This document shows positions 1 to 9,418 of a stretch of 64,000 nt of DNA, piece after piece. Source of the stretch: PRS1 sp965250265 (GTDB lineage Bacteria; Bacteroidota; Bacteroidia; Flavobacteriales; Flavobacteriaceae). The stretch is from assembly GCA_965250265.1 (NCBI GenBank), contig CBDFNO010000014.1:663163-727162 (forward strand). The letters are read 5' to 3'. Position 1 is the first letter of the stretch; each line of letters starts with the position of its first letter. The position numbers and the translations under genes are program-made. The notes below the pieces were generated by a model, which saw only the letters and a program-made list of their open reading frames with translations, was not told the origin of the DNA and searched no databases.

Positions 1-1305
1 GCTTTTGCAGATCAGACCCTTACACCTCAACCTGGAACACCGGAATTTAAAGCACTTTTTAATCAAATTACTTCTGATCCTGATATTTCAACGGGCTCAA
101 AATTTCTTGATGATACTAAAATGTATGTTGGTGAAGGAAACTATAATTTTAAAAACTTGTTAAACGATGAAATGGATTTACAAGTAGGTGGTTCATGGAG
201 ACAGTATTCATTAAACTCTGGAGGCACAATCTTTACAGATTATGATGGCTCCATAGATTATAACGAATATGGTGCTTATGTTCAAGCTATAAAAAAGTTT
301 GCTGACGATAAATTAAAAGTTTCGGCTTCCTTTCGTTATGATTATAACGATGTAGTTAAAGACGCAAGTATTTCGCCTAGACTTTCTCTTAATTATTCTT
401 TAGGAGAAAACAACCAGCATAACGTTAGAGCATCTTTTCAAAGAGGATTTAGAAACCCCGATACACAATCTTTATTTATTGGTTTTAATGTAGGTAGAGC
501 GATTTTAGTAGGTGCTGCCGAAGATAATTTAGATAGAATTTTACCAGGAACATCGTTAACTGGTAGAGATGCTTATTTTGATTCTTACTCTTTAACTTCT
601 GTTTTTGCATTTGCTGCAAGTGGAGATCCATCCGTTTTACAACCTGTAGAAACTAAACTTGTAGAACAAGAAAGGGTGACTGCTTTTGATGTAGGATATC
701 GTGGTAAAGTAGGGCCTGTAACAGTAGATTTTAATGCGTATTATAATTCTTATGAAGGATTTATTAGTAATAAACTGGTCGTTACTCCTAATACAGGAAG
801 CGCATTTGATGCTAGTGGTATTGGGGATATAGTAACTGGTAATACAACTGTTTTTCAGTTATATACCAACTCATTAGCCGATGTTAATTCTTATGGTGCG
901 GTTATTGGTTTATCTACAAAAATAGCTAATGACTATAGATTAGGTTTTAATTATACCTATGCACAATTTGATTTTGATCAAGCATCAGATCCAGATTTTA
1001 GTGCAGGGTTTAATACGCCGGAACATAAAGTGAAGGTTTCATTTGGCAATCAAAAATTGTTTGAAAACTTTGGTTTTAATGTAAATCTACGTTGGAGCGA
1101 TGAGTATTTTTGGCAAGCTAGTATAGCAAATGCAATAATGCCTGCAAGAACTGTTGTAGATGCTCAAATAAATTACTCTGTACCGTCAATTAAATCTATA
1201 TTTAAAATTGGCGGAACTAATTTAGGTGGCGAAGAATATCAAAGTGCTGTTGGTTCGCCTTACATAGGGTCTCAATATTTTGTGTCCTGGACCATTAATA
1301 ATTAA
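1..1305 (+). CDS. TonB-dependent receptor, C-terminal part (5' truncated by window)
   Basis: The frame is open from base 1 through the TAA ending at 1305, so the gene begins outside the window and the first ATG at 121 is internal. About 434 residues are visible. They show alternating short amphipathic strands rich in Tyr, Asn and Gly (for example YNFKNLLNDEMDLQVGGSWR and FRNPDTQSLFIG), and the chain ends in YFVSWTINN, a typical outer-membrane beta-barrel terminus with an aromatic residue near the end. This matches the barrel of a TonB-dependent receptor, probably one with an N-terminal carboxypeptidase-like domain as in many Bacteroidota. The ligand cannot be told from this part. A hairpin terminator follows at 1342-1370. 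The family is fairly sure and the substrate unknown. Confidence 0.8.
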   Translation, partial: AFADQTLTPQPGTPEFKALFNQITSDPDISTGSKFLDDTKMYVGEGNYNFKNLLNDEMDLQVGGSWRQYSLNSGGTIFTDYDGSIDYNEYGAYVQAIKKFADDKLKVSASFRYDYNDVVKDASISPRLSLNYSLGENNQHNVRASFQRGFRNPDTQSLFIGFNVGRAILVGAAEDNLDRILPGTSLTGRDAYFDSYSLTSVFAFAASGDPSVLQPVETKLVEQERVTAFDVGYRGKVGPVTVDFNAYYNSYEGFISNKLVVTPNTGSAFDASGIGDIVTGNTTVFQLYTNSLADVNSYGAVIGLSTKIANDYRLGFNYTYAQFDFDQASDPDFSAGFNTPEHKVKVSFGNQKLFENFGFNVNLRWSDEYFWQASIANAIMPARTVVDAQINYSVPSIKSIFKIGGTNLGGEEYQSAVGSPYIGSQYFVSWTINN

Positions 1306-1341
1306 AAATTTTATAAAAATAAATCATCTTTTTATATACTT

Positions 1342-1370
1342 AAAACCCAGGATTCTGTTCTGGGTTTTTT
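1342..1370 (+). terminator. Rho-independent terminator after the TonB-dependent receptor
   Basis: A 9-bp stem (AAAACCCAG paired with CTGGGTTTT) encloses a 9-base loop and runs into a T tract. It lies 37 bases after the receptor stop codon and separates it from atpD. Confidence 0.75.
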
Positions 1371-1460
1371 AATTTAGACATATATTTATGTAACTAAAAA
1401 ATAGAAGCAAAAAAAGCTAATATTTTCATTCTAAATACATCCTTATTTAATTAAAAAATA

Positions 1461-1468
1461 TATCTTTG
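1461..1468 (+). promoter_or_regulatory. Probable -7 promoter element of atpDC (TATCTTTG)
   Basis: TATCTTTG matches the Bacteroidota -7 consensus TAnnTTTG, and the bases after it (CAGCGCG) give a plausible start point about 80 bases upstream of atpD. No clear TTTG -33 box is seen at the usual distance, so the call rests on the -7 box and its position. Confidence 0.5.
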
Positions 1469-1553
1469 CAGCGCGAAAAAACCACGTACGCTACTTAATT
1501 GGGTATTTGAGGGTTTTTATTAAAATTTTAGCAAAACAATAAACATATAAGTA

Positions 1554-3062
1554 ATGTCAAAAGTTTCAGGTAAAGTTGCACAAATAGTTGGTCCGGTAAT
1601 CGATGTAGAATTTGGTTCTGGAACTGATCTCCCAAGAATTTACGATTCATTAGAAATTATTAAACCTGATGGCTCTACATTAGTACTTGAAGTACAATCA
1701 CACATTGGTGAAGATACTGTACGTACAATCGCAATGGATTCTTCGGATGGTTTAAGTAGAGGTACTGAAGTTAAGGCAACTGGTGTTCCAATTCAAATGC
1801 CAATTGGAGAAGATATTTACGGTCGCCTTTTTAATGTAATTGGTGATGCAATTGATGGATTAGGAAACTTACCTAAAGCTGGAAAAGATGGACTTCCTAT
1901 TCATAGAGAAGCTCCTAAATTTGAAGATTTATCAACATCTACCGAAGTTTTATTTACAGGTATTAAAGTAATTGACCTTGTCGAGCCTTATGCAAAAGGA
2001 GGTAAGATTGGATTATTTGGTGGTGCCGGAGTAGGTAAAACAGTATTACTAATGGAATTGATTAACAATATTGCTAAAGCGCATGGTGGTCTTTCTGTAT
2101 TCGCTGGAGTGGGTGAAAGAACTCGTGAGGGAAACGATCTACTTCGTGAAATGTTAGAGTCAGGAATTATTAAATATGGTGATGACTTTATGCATTCTAT
2201 GGAAGAAGGCGGTTGGGATCTTCAAAAAGTAGATAAAACTATACTAAAAGAATCTAAAGCAGCTTTTGTGTTCGGACAAATGAACGAACCTCCTGGAGCT
2301 CGTGCTCGTGTTGCGTTATCTGGATTAACTATTGCAGAGTATTTCCGTGACGGAGCTGGCGATGGACAAGGTAAAGATGTGCTTTTCTTTGTAGATAATA
2401 TTTTCCGTTTTACGCAAGCTGGTTCTGAAGTATCTGCACTACTTGGTCGTATGCCTTCAGCGGTAGGTTACCAACCAACATTAGCAACTGAGATGGGAGC
2501 AATGCAAGAACGTATTACTTCAACTAAAAAAGGATCTATTACATCTGTACAAGCGGTTTATGTGCCTGCAGATGATTTAACCGATCCTGCACCTGCAACA
2601 ACCTTTGCTCATTTAGATGCAACAACTGTATTATCTCGTAAAATTGCAGAACTCGGTATTTACCCTGCTGTAGATCCACTAGATTCTACATCAAGAATTT
2701 TAACTGCGGATATTTTAGGAAACGAACATTATGACTGCGCACAGCGTGTAAAAGAATTATTACAACACTATAAAGAATTACAAGACATCATTGCTATTCT
2801 TGGGATGGAAGAATTATCGGAAGAAGATAAATTAGCGGTAGGTCGTGCACGTCGCGTGCAACGTTTCTTATCACAGCCATTCCACGTAGCTGAACAGTTT
2901 ACTGGAATTCCAGGTGTATTAGTAGACATTAAAGAAACAATCAAAGGGTTTAATATGATTATGAATGGCGAATTAGACCACTTACCAGAAGCTGCATTTA
3001 ACCTAAAAGGAACGATTGAAGAAGCTATTGAAGCTGGTGAGAAAATGTTGACTGAAGCTTAA
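1554..3062 (+). CDS. atpD: ATP synthase F1 subunit beta
   Basis: This is the catalytic subunit of F1F0 ATP synthase, making ATP from ADP and phosphate on the cytoplasmic face of the inner membrane. At 502 residues it has the family's full length. The N-terminal beta barrel domain (about 1-80) is followed by the nucleotide-binding domain with P-loop GGAGVGKT at 156-163, the GERTREGNDL segment, the PAVDPLDSTS signature, and the MEELSEEDK (DELSEED-type) loop in the C-terminal helical domain. The ATG at 1554 begins MSKVSGKVAQIVG, the expected N-terminus. It is followed 5 bases later by atpC. The other synthase genes are absent here, which fits the separate atpDC operon found in many Bacteroidota. 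Confidence 0.98.
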   Translation: MSKVSGKVAQIVGPVIDVEFGSGTDLPRIYDSLEIIKPDGSTLVLEVQSHIGEDTVRTIAMDSSDGLSRGTEVKATGVPIQMPIGEDIYGRLFNVIGDAIDGLGNLPKAGKDGLPIHREAPKFEDLSTSTEVLFTGIKVIDLVEPYAKGGKIGLFGGAGVGKTVLLMELINNIAKAHGGLSVFAGVGERTREGNDLLREMLESGIIKYGDDFMHSMEEGGWDLQKVDKTILKESKAAFVFGQMNEPPGARARVALSGLTIAEYFRDGAGDGQGKDVLFFVDNIFRFTQAGSEVSALLGRMPSAVGYQPTLATEMGAMQERITSTKKGSITSVQAVYVPADDLTDPAPATTFAHLDATTVLSRKIAELGIYPAVDPLDSTSRILTADILGNEHYDCAQRVKELLQHYKELQDIIAILGMEELSEEDKLAVGRARRVQRFLSQPFHVAEQFTGIPGVLVDIKETIKGFNMIMNGELDHLPEAAFNLKGTIEEAIEAGEKMLTEA

Positions 3063-3067
3063 AAACT

Positions 3068-3346
3068 ATGTATTTAGAAATTATAACACCAGAAGCGACT
3101 TTATTTAGTGGAGAAGTAACATCAGTTGCTGTTCCTGGCGTAAGTGGTGAATTTGAAATGCTTAAAAATCACGCCCCTATTGTTTCACTATTAAAAGAAG
3201 GACATGTAAAAATTTATGGAGATATTGAGTTAGATGAAGAGGTTGAAAAGCATTTCCTTAATGGAAAAGATAGAGGAATATGGTTGGCGATTAACTCTGG
3301 AACGATCGAATTGAAAGAAAATAAAGTAATTGTTTTAGCTGATTAA
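3068..3346 (+). CDS. atpC: ATP synthase F1 subunit epsilon (short form)
   Basis: This is the epsilon subunit of the F1 central stalk, which couples rotation to catalysis. The 92 residues make up the N-terminal beta-sandwich only (YLEIITPEATLFSGEV, VPGVSGEFEMLKNHAPIVS). The C-terminal two-helix domain that inhibits ATP hydrolysis in enterobacteria, where the protein is about 135-140 residues, is missing. Short epsilon subunits of this size are usual in Bacteroidota, so this is not a truncation. It lies 5 bases after atpD and is closed by a strong hairpin at 3367-3398, so the two genes form one operon. Confidence 0.95.
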   Translation: MYLEIITPEATLFSGEVTSVAVPGVSGEFEMLKNHAPIVSLLKEGHVKIYGDIELDEEVEKHFLNGKDRGIWLAINSGTIELKENKVIVLAD

Positions 3347-3366
3347 ATTTTATTTTAAAATATATT

Positions 3367-3398
3367 AAAAAGCGTGAAGTAGGTACTTCACGCTTTTT
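3367..3398. terminator. Bidirectional terminator between atpC and glpF
   Basis: A perfect 9-bp stem GCGTGAAGT/ACTTCACGC with a 4-base loop is flanked by A5 on the left and T5 on the right. It can therefore end atpDC on the plus strand and the convergent glpF operon on the minus strand. Confidence 0.88.
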
Positions 3399-3416
3399 GT
3401 TTAATGTGGGTTGGCT

Positions 3417-4151
3417 TTACAAAATTAAATATAATACCGAAGCTATTGCTCCACCAATAAAGGGTCCAACAACTGGAATCCAGGCATAATTCCAATCACT
3501 ACTTCTTTTAAATTTTATTGGTAAAAATGTATACATAATTCGCGGTCCTAAATCTCTAGCTGGATTAATAGCATAACCTGTAGTACCACCTAAACTTAAG
3601 CCAATAACCCAAACAACAAATGCTACAGGAATTGCTCCTAATGAGCCTAATCCAAAATTAATTGCTTCTTCAGAACCAATACTTAGTTCTGGTCCAGCGA
3701 TGTATAATACAGCAAAAATTAATACAAAGGTTCCAACAATTTCGCTTAATATATTTCTTGAGAAATTTCGTATTGCAGGTACAGTACAAAATGTAGCTTT
3801 TATTGCTTCTTTATCTTCTGTAATTTTATAATGGTCTTTATAAATCAACCATACCACAAATGAACCTGCCATTGCTCCAATAAATTGTGCTAATATGTAT
3901 GGCATTACGTCTACCCATTCAAACAAGCCGGCTACTGCTAATGAGACTGTAACCGCAGGGTTTAGATGAGCTCCACTATATGGACCTGCAACTAATACTC
4001 CAACATACACTGCTAATCCCCAACCTGTAGTAATTACCATCCAACCAGAATCGTTGGCTTTTGTATCCTTTAAAACGATATTAGCAACAACACCATTACC
4101 CAATAGTATTAATAAAAAAGTTCCTAAAATTTCAGCTGTAAATGCAGACAT
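3417..4151 (-). CDS. glpF: Glycerol uptake facilitator (MIP/aquaporin family)
   Basis: This is an inner-membrane channel of the major intrinsic protein family that lets glycerol enter by facilitated diffusion. At 244 residues with about six hydrophobic segments it has the usual length. Both channel signatures are present: NPA at 64-66 (in GAHLNPAVTVS) and NPARD starting at 196 (GYAINPARDLGPR). The Asp after the second NPAR is characteristic of glycerol-conducting members rather than strict water channels. It is the last gene of the minus-strand run, 18 bases after glpK. Trapping of glycerol by the adjacent kinase is the standard pairing. Confidence 0.93.
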   Translation of the reverse strand: MSAFTAEILGTFLLILLGNGVVANIVLKDTKANDSGWMVITTGWGLAVYVGVLVAGPYSGAHLNPAVTVSLAVAGLFEWVDVMPYILAQFIGAMAGSFVVWLIYKDHYKITEDKEAIKATFCTVPAIRNFSRNILSEIVGTFVLIFAVLYIAGPELSIGSEEAINFGLGSLGAIPVAFVVWVIGLSLGGTTGYAINPARDLGPRIMYTFLPIKFKRSSDWNYAWIPVVGPFIGGAIASVLYLIL

Positions 4152-4169
4152 AATAATATGTTTTTAATG

Positions 4170-5663
4170 TTATTCAATCCAATTAGCACTTCTTGAAACT
4201 GCTTTATGCCATTGTTTCAATAATTCTTCTACTTCTTTTATTTCTATTTCTGGATGAAACGTTTTGTTTATAGACCATTGGCTTTTTAATTCTTCAATAC
4301 TCTTCCAATAACCAACAGCTAATCCAGCTAAATAAGCTGCACCAAGTGCTGTAATTTCTTGGACATTAGGTCTAACTACAGGAAAACCAAAAATATCTGT
4401 TTGAAATTGTAATAAAAGATTATTCCCTGTTGCACCTCCATCAACACGTAGTTCCGTTCCTTTTGTATTAGAGTCGGCTTCCATAGCTTTAACTATATCG
4501 TAAACCTGATAAGCAATTCCTTCAAGTGTTGCTCTAGCAATATGAGCTTGGTTAGTTCCCCGAGTTAATCCAATTATTGTTCCTCTTGCATAAGAATCCC
4601 AATAAGGAGCTCCTAACCCTGTTAAGGCTGGGACAAAATATACACCGCCATTATCTGGCACACTAGATGCTAGCTCTTCAATATTTGCCGCATTGTCAAT
4701 TATTTTTAATCCATCTCTTAGCCATTGCACAGCAGCTCCTCCAATAAAAACACTTCCTTCAAGAGCATAATTTACTTTTCCATTTATTTTCCAGGCAACA
4801 GTTGTTAATAAATTGTTTTCTGAGTAGATAGGTTCTTCTCCAGTATTCATTAATAAAAAACAACCTGTTCCATAAGTGTTTTTTACCATACCTTTTTCTG
4901 TACACAATTGACCAAATAATGCAGCTTGTTGATCACCTGCAATCCCCGAAATTGGTATTCTTTTATTAAATATCGACTTAGAGGTTTCTCCATAGATTTT
5001 ACTACTCTCTCTTACTTCTGGCAAAATGCTTCTAGGAATATCAAAAAGGTCTAATAGTCCTTGATTCCAATCCAAATCATGAATATTAAATAGCATTGTT
5101 CGGCTAGCGTTACTCACATCTGTAATGAATTTATCACCATTAGTAAGTTTCCAAACCAACCAAGTATCTACTGTGCCAAAACATAATTCATTATTGTTTG
5201 CTTTTTCTCTAGCGCCTTCAACATTATCAAGTATCCATTTTAGTTTGGTTGCCGAAAAATAAGAGTCTATTATCAATCCTGTCTTTTCTTTAATGTATTC
5301 TGTTTTACCGATTTCTTTTAGCTCATCACAAAATTTCGCTGTTCTTCTATCTTGCCATACAATAGCATTATAAATTGGTTCTCCAGTATTTTTATTCCAA
5401 ACTACAGTTGTTTCCCGTTGATTTGTTATTCCTATAGTAACTACATCAAGATTAGAAGCCTTTGCTACTTTTAGAACTTCTTTTGCAGAAAAAACTTGCG
5501 ATTCCCAAATTTCAATTGGATCGTGTTCTACCCATCCTGGTTGCGGAAAAATTTGCTCGAAATCCTGCTGAGCAATTTCTACAGGCTCACCCTTATGATT
5601 AAAAAGAACTGCTCTTGATGATGTTGTACCTTGATCTAAGGATAGTATCACTTTAGTATTCAT
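4170..5663 (-). CDS. glpK: Glycerol kinase
   Basis: A FGGY-family kinase that converts glycerol and ATP to sn-glycerol 3-phosphate in the cytoplasm. The 497 residues match the family length. Visible motifs are the N-terminal phosphate loop DQGTTSSRAVLF (from residue 10), the WVEHDP segment, GDQQAALFGQ in the second domain, and the ATP-binding DGGATGNNLLLQFQ segment near the C-terminus. It sits 18 bases before glpF and 30 bases after the sodium:solute symporter. No glpD is present in the window, so glycerol-3-phosphate oxidation must be encoded elsewhere. Confidence 0.95.
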   Translation of the reverse strand: MNTKVILSLDQGTTSSRAVLFNHKGEPVEIAQQDFEQIFPQPGWVEHDPIEIWESQVFSAKEVLKVAKASNLDVVTIGITNQRETTVVWNKNTGEPIYNAIVWQDRRTAKFCDELKEIGKTEYIKEKTGLIIDSYFSATKLKWILDNVEGAREKANNNELCFGTVDTWLVWKLTNGDKFITDVSNASRTMLFNIHDLDWNQGLLDLFDIPRSILPEVRESSKIYGETSKSIFNKRIPISGIAGDQQAALFGQLCTEKGMVKNTYGTGCFLLMNTGEEPIYSENNLLTTVAWKINGKVNYALEGSVFIGGAAVQWLRDGLKIIDNAANIEELASSVPDNGGVYFVPALTGLGAPYWDSYARGTIIGLTRGTNQAHIARATLEGIAYQVYDIVKAMEADSNTKGTELRVDGGATGNNLLLQFQTDIFGFPVVRPNVQEITALGAAYLAGLAVGYWKSIEELKSQWSINKTFHPEIEIKEVEELLKQWHKAVSRSANWIE

Positions 5664-5693
5664 TTTCTATTATTGATTTATCTTTAGATAATA

Positions 5694-7529
5694 TTACAAA
5701 ATAGTTGCTCTGATTCTTTTCCACATTTTAGTTAATAAAAATCCAGAAACTACTGCAACTAAGCTTAAAACTATTGCATAATTATAATCTCCATAAATCC
5801 AATAACCTGTTGCAAACATGGTACTGTATATTAAAACCATAGCTAATATCATAGCTAATATCCCTGAAGGGACACTCCAAGGCTGTTTGTCTGTAACAAT
5901 CTCTTGGCTTTCGTTTTTAGCGTCTTGAATTGTCTTGTTCCATCCTGGACCTCCAGGTTGAATCTTTTTATAAAAATCAAACAAAGTGTTATTAGTTTCT
6001 GGTTTGGTCATAAATGTAACACTAATCCAAATTATTGAAGTAATTAACACTACCATTGGGAATTTAGCATAGGATGGTAAAACTCCTATTACTTCAACTC
6101 CAAACTCATTATTATGCGTAAATAACCAATCACCAAATGCACTGAAACCAAATACAATAGATACTATAGCTGAAGAAAACATTGCAGAAATTTCGCTCCA
6201 GGCATTAATGCGCCACCAAAACCACCGTAAAATAAAAATCAATCCCGTTCCGGCACCAAACATTAAAATAAATTTGAATATTTGCATGGCGTCTTGTAAA
6301 AATAATGCTAGTGTTGCACTAAACACCATTAATATTACAGTTGATAATCTCCCAACAGCTACTAATCTTTTTTCTGAGGCATTTTTATTAATTTGTTGTT
6401 TATAAAAGTCATTTACAATATAAGACGATCCCCAATTTAAATGTGTTGAAATTGTGGACATATATGCTGCCACTAAAGACGCTAGTACTAAACCTAATAA
6501 TCCAGGTGGCAATTTGGTCAGCATGGCCGAGTATGCTAAATCATGTCCAAGTTTATCTTCGGTTATGTTTGGAAAAGCTTCTTGAATACTTGCTATATCT
6601 GGAAAAACGACTAAGGACGCTAAAGCAACTATAATCCATGGCCAAGGGCGTAATGCATAATGCATAATATTAAAGAAAAATGTGGCTCCAATAGCGTGAT
6701 TTTCATCTTTAGCAGCTAACATACGCTGAGCAATATAACCTCCACCACCAGGTTCTGCTCCAGGAAACCAAGAGCTCCACCATTGCACAGCCAATGGAAT
6801 AATAATTAGTGTAATTAACATTTCCTTATTATTGAAATCTGGAAAAATATTAATCTTATCTACGACATTTGGATGGGTAATTAAATTCCCTACACCACCA
6901 ACCTCAGGTAAGTTTACACAAAAATAAGCAGCTCCTATAGCTCCTCCCATGGCTACAAAAAATAATAAAAAATCGGTATATATTACGCCTTTAAACCCTC
7001 CTAACGCACTAAACGTTACTGTTATTAATCCGGCACTAATAACTGTTTGCCAAGGATCTAATCCAAGCATAATACTTCCAATTTTTATGGCAGCAAGAGT
7101 TACTCCAGACATTGCAATTATATTAAAAATTACTCCTAAATAAACCGAACGAAAACCCCTTAAGAATTTTGCTGGCTTTCCACTATAGCGTAATTCATAA
7201 AATTCGATATCTGTAGTTACATTAGACTTTCGCCAAAGCTTTGCATATACAAATACGGTTAATAATCCTGTAATTAAAAACGCCCACCATTCCCAGTTTC
7301 CTGAAACACCATTCTCTCTAACTAAATTAGTAACAAAGTTTGGCGTATCTGTTGAGAATGTTGTTGCAACCATTGAAACCCCTAATAGCCACCAAGGCAT
7401 ATTTCTCCCTGATAAGAAAAATTCAGTAGAATTTTTTCCAGACTGTTTGGAAACCCAAAATCCTATAAATAGTGTTATTGCAAAAAATGATGCTATTAGG
7501 ATATAATCTATTGCTGATAATTCGACCAT
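5694..7529 (-). CDS. Sodium:solute symporter (SSS family)
   Basis: A 611-residue inner-membrane transporter of the SSS family with about 13-15 hydrophobic segments. The start MVELSAIDYILIASFFAIT, the early FFLSGRNMPWWLLGVSMVATTFS segment and the later GGFKGVIYTDFLLFF segment are typical of the sugar/solute branch (SGLT-like). It probably couples uptake of a small organic solute to sodium, but the substrate cannot be read from sequence. It is 9 bases after the LytTR regulator gene and 30 bases before glpK, so it could be co-transcribed with both. The divergent nagB gene suggests an amino sugar as one candidate, and glpK/glpF suggest a glycerol-related compound as the other. Confidence 0.88.
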   Translation of the reverse strand: MVELSAIDYILIASFFAITLFIGFWVSKQSGKNSTEFFLSGRNMPWWLLGVSMVATTFSTDTPNFVTNLVRENGVSGNWEWWAFLITGLLTVFVYAKLWRKSNVTTDIEFYELRYSGKPAKFLRGFRSVYLGVIFNIIAMSGVTLAAIKIGSIMLGLDPWQTVISAGLITVTFSALGGFKGVIYTDFLLFFVAMGGAIGAAYFCVNLPEVGGVGNLITHPNVVDKINIFPDFNNKEMLITLIIIPLAVQWWSSWFPGAEPGGGGYIAQRMLAAKDENHAIGATFFFNIMHYALRPWPWIIVALASLVVFPDIASIQEAFPNITEDKLGHDLAYSAMLTKLPPGLLGLVLASLVAAYMSTISTHLNWGSSYIVNDFYKQQINKNASEKRLVAVGRLSTVILMVFSATLALFLQDAMQIFKFILMFGAGTGLIFILRWFWWRINAWSEISAMFSSAIVSIVFGFSAFGDWLFTHNNEFGVEVIGVLPSYAKFPMVVLITSIIWISVTFMTKPETNNTLFDFYKKIQPGGPGWNKTIQDAKNESQEIVTDKQPWSVPSGILAMILAMVLIYSTMFATGYWIYGDYNYAIVLSLVAVVSGFLLTKMWKRIRATIL

Positions 7530-7538
7530 GATAATTTT

Positions 7539-8258
7539 TTATGTGTCTTCGTTAATATTTAAAATGCGTTCTTTTGTTTGTTTCAAATAATTTCGTCCAA
7601 TAGGAATTTTTCTATTTGAAATTTCAACTGTATTCCCTTCTAAGGCAATAATCTTATTTATTGAAATAGTATAGGATCGATGTATTCTTATAAAATTAGA
7701 TTGAGGTAATTCTTCCGAAATCGCAGTTAATGATTTATGTACCACATAATCACCTAGTGTGGTAATTACTTTTATATAATCTTTAAGACTTTCAATAAAA
7801 AGAATATTGTTAAGATTTACTTTTATAAGCTTCTTATTAACCTTCAAAAAAATATGAGGTTCTTGTTGTATACTGCTATCTCCACTTGCATTGCCAATAT
7901 AAACTTGTTGATATACCTTATTAATTGTTTTAAGAAACCTATTAAACGGAATTGGTTTTACTAAATAGTCTAGGACATTTAACTCAAAACTTTTAACAGC
8001 ATATTCTCTATAGGCTGTAGTTATTACTATTAATGGTTTATGGCTGAGATTTTCAATAAAAGTAAATCCACTTATTTGTGGCATGTTGATATCCAAAAAA
8101 ATAACGTCTATTTTTTCTTGTTCTAACATTCCAAAAGCTTTTAATGGATTGGTAAAAGTGGCAGCAACCACAATGTTATCAAAATTTTTTAAATGATTTT
8201 CTATCACTTGTATTGCTAACAATTCATCGTCAATAATTATACACTTTATTTTCATCAA
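7539..8258 (-). CDS. LytTR-family response regulator
   Basis: A 239-residue two-component response regulator. The receiver domain (about 3-120) has the acidic pair DDE at 10-12, the phospho-acceptor Asp56 (FLDINMP) and the conserved Lys in YLVKPI. The C-terminal LytTR DNA-binding domain (about 135-235) shows ILFIESLKDYIKV, FIRIHRSYTISINKI and the end segment IPIGRNYLKQ. LytTR proteins bind pairs of 9-bp direct repeats about 21 bp apart. Exactly such pairs occur at 9419-9448 and 11868-11897. The gene overlaps its sensor kinase by 4 bases, so the two form one signalling unit. Confidence 0.93.
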   Translation of the reverse strand: MMKIKCIIIDDELLAIQVIENHLKNFDNIVVAATFTNPLKAFGMLEQEKIDVIFLDINMPQISGFTFIENLSHKPLIVITTAYREYAVKSFELNVLDYLVKPIPFNRFLKTINKVYQQVYIGNASGDSSIQQEPHIFLKVNKKLIKVNLNNILFIESLKDYIKVITTLGDYVVHKSLTAISEELPQSNFIRIHRSYTISINKIIALEGNTVEISNRKIPIGRNYLKQTKERILNINEDT

Positions 8259-9244
8259 ACTGGGATTTTTAAGAATAAATAATAAGTGTTATCTTGTATT
8301 GTTGTTTCTAGAATGAAATCCCTAGCGAACAGTAACTTCAATCTTCTTTTAGTATTTGCTATCCCTATACCATGCTTGTTTTCTTGATTTAAGTTTGGAT
8401 TAAAATTGTTAGAAAGTGTGAATTTTAAATACTTTTTATTTACAATTTCAAAACTCATATTTATCTTAATTTTATCATTTTCTTTTAAGCCATGCTTGAA
8501 ACAATTTTCTATAAAAGATAAAAATAATAGTGGTGGCACCTCAACATCTTCAATATCTCCGGTAATATCCAATTCTGTTTCTACACGATCCTTAAATCTT
8601 AAATGTTCTATATCAATATAGTTATTAATGTGGTTTATTTCTTGTAGCAAGCTAGCTTTTGAGCTATTTACCTCATACAGAACATATTGCATTAAATCTG
8701 ACAATTTAATTACCAAACGAGGTGCATCATCAGATTTCTTCAAAGTTAATGCATATAAATTATTTAAAGTATTAAAAAAGAAATGTGGTTGTACTTGAGT
8801 TCTTAAAAATTTCAATTCTGTACTTAATTGAAGCTTGGCCAAGTCCTCATTCCGGGTTAATTCTATAGGCCAATCAATTAATAATTTAATTGCAGTGACA
8901 AATCCTAAAACATACAATTCTCCTAAAATTACAGCAATGACATGATTTCGCTCAAAAAATCGTCCTGCTTGCTCCGCTTCTGGCCATATTTCTCTAGTAA
9001 CTAAAAGATAATTTAATCCTGTCCTTACCAAATAAACTAAAATTAACATTAAGAGTACCGAACTTATATACGCTCGATACTTCTTTCTTAAAATGAATTT
9101 TGGTATTAAATAGTAAACATTAATATAAACTACAATAATATGTATAGGAAACTCTACTAAATTAGATTTTAACGAATACCAATAATCATCAAAATAGCTT
9201 CCCCATCTAATAACATTGAAAGTAAAGTACACTGCCCAAAACAA
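8255..9244 (-). CDS. Sensor histidine kinase, LytS/YehU type (His_kinase PF06580)
   Basis: An integral-membrane histidine kinase partnered with the LytTR regulator. Four or so hydrophobic helices fill the first ~125 residues. The H-box is LRTQVQPHFFFNTLNNLY with His154 as the phospho-acceptor, followed by the ATPase part with FIENCFKHGLKEND (N-box) and HGIGIANTKRRL (G-box). The only ordinary start in frame is TTG at 9244, which would begin FWAVYFTFN. Family members usually have about 8-15 more residues ending in a KYHILFW-like motif, and KYHIL is encoded directly upstream, open back to a stop at 9335-9337 but without any ATG. The true start is therefore unresolved. Confidence 0.88.
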   Translation of the reverse strand: MFWAVYFTFNVIRWGSYFDDYWYSLKSNLVEFPIHIIVVYINVYYLIPKFILRKKYRAYISSVLLMLILVYLVRTGLNYLLVTREIWPEAEQAGRFFERNHVIAVILGELYVLGFVTAIKLLIDWPIELTRNEDLAKLQLSTELKFLRTQVQPHFFFNTLNNLYALTLKKSDDAPRLVIKLSDLMQYVLYEVNSSKASLLQEINHINNYIDIEHLRFKDRVETELDITGDIEDVEVPPLLFLSFIENCFKHGLKENDKIKINMSFEIVNKKYLKFTLSNNFNPNLNQENKHGIGIANTKRRLKLLFARDFILETTIQDNTYYLFLKIPV

Positions 9245-9418
9245 AATATGATACTTTGTTGGTATTGTATTATTTATACTTTTATTAAATAGAGAGATAA
9301 TAAACGTGTTAAATGTTAGCAGTTCTATAAATACCTAGCAATTTTAATAATAAAATAGTTAAATTACAATAAAATCAACATTTGTTTATTTATCGAAAAT
9401 CACTTATCGCTTGTTACT

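Noticed and set aside
3068..3346. Truncation of atpC, because only 92 residues are encoded
   Set aside because: Short epsilon subunits lacking the C-terminal helices are normal in Bacteroidota, and the gene is followed at once by a proper terminator.
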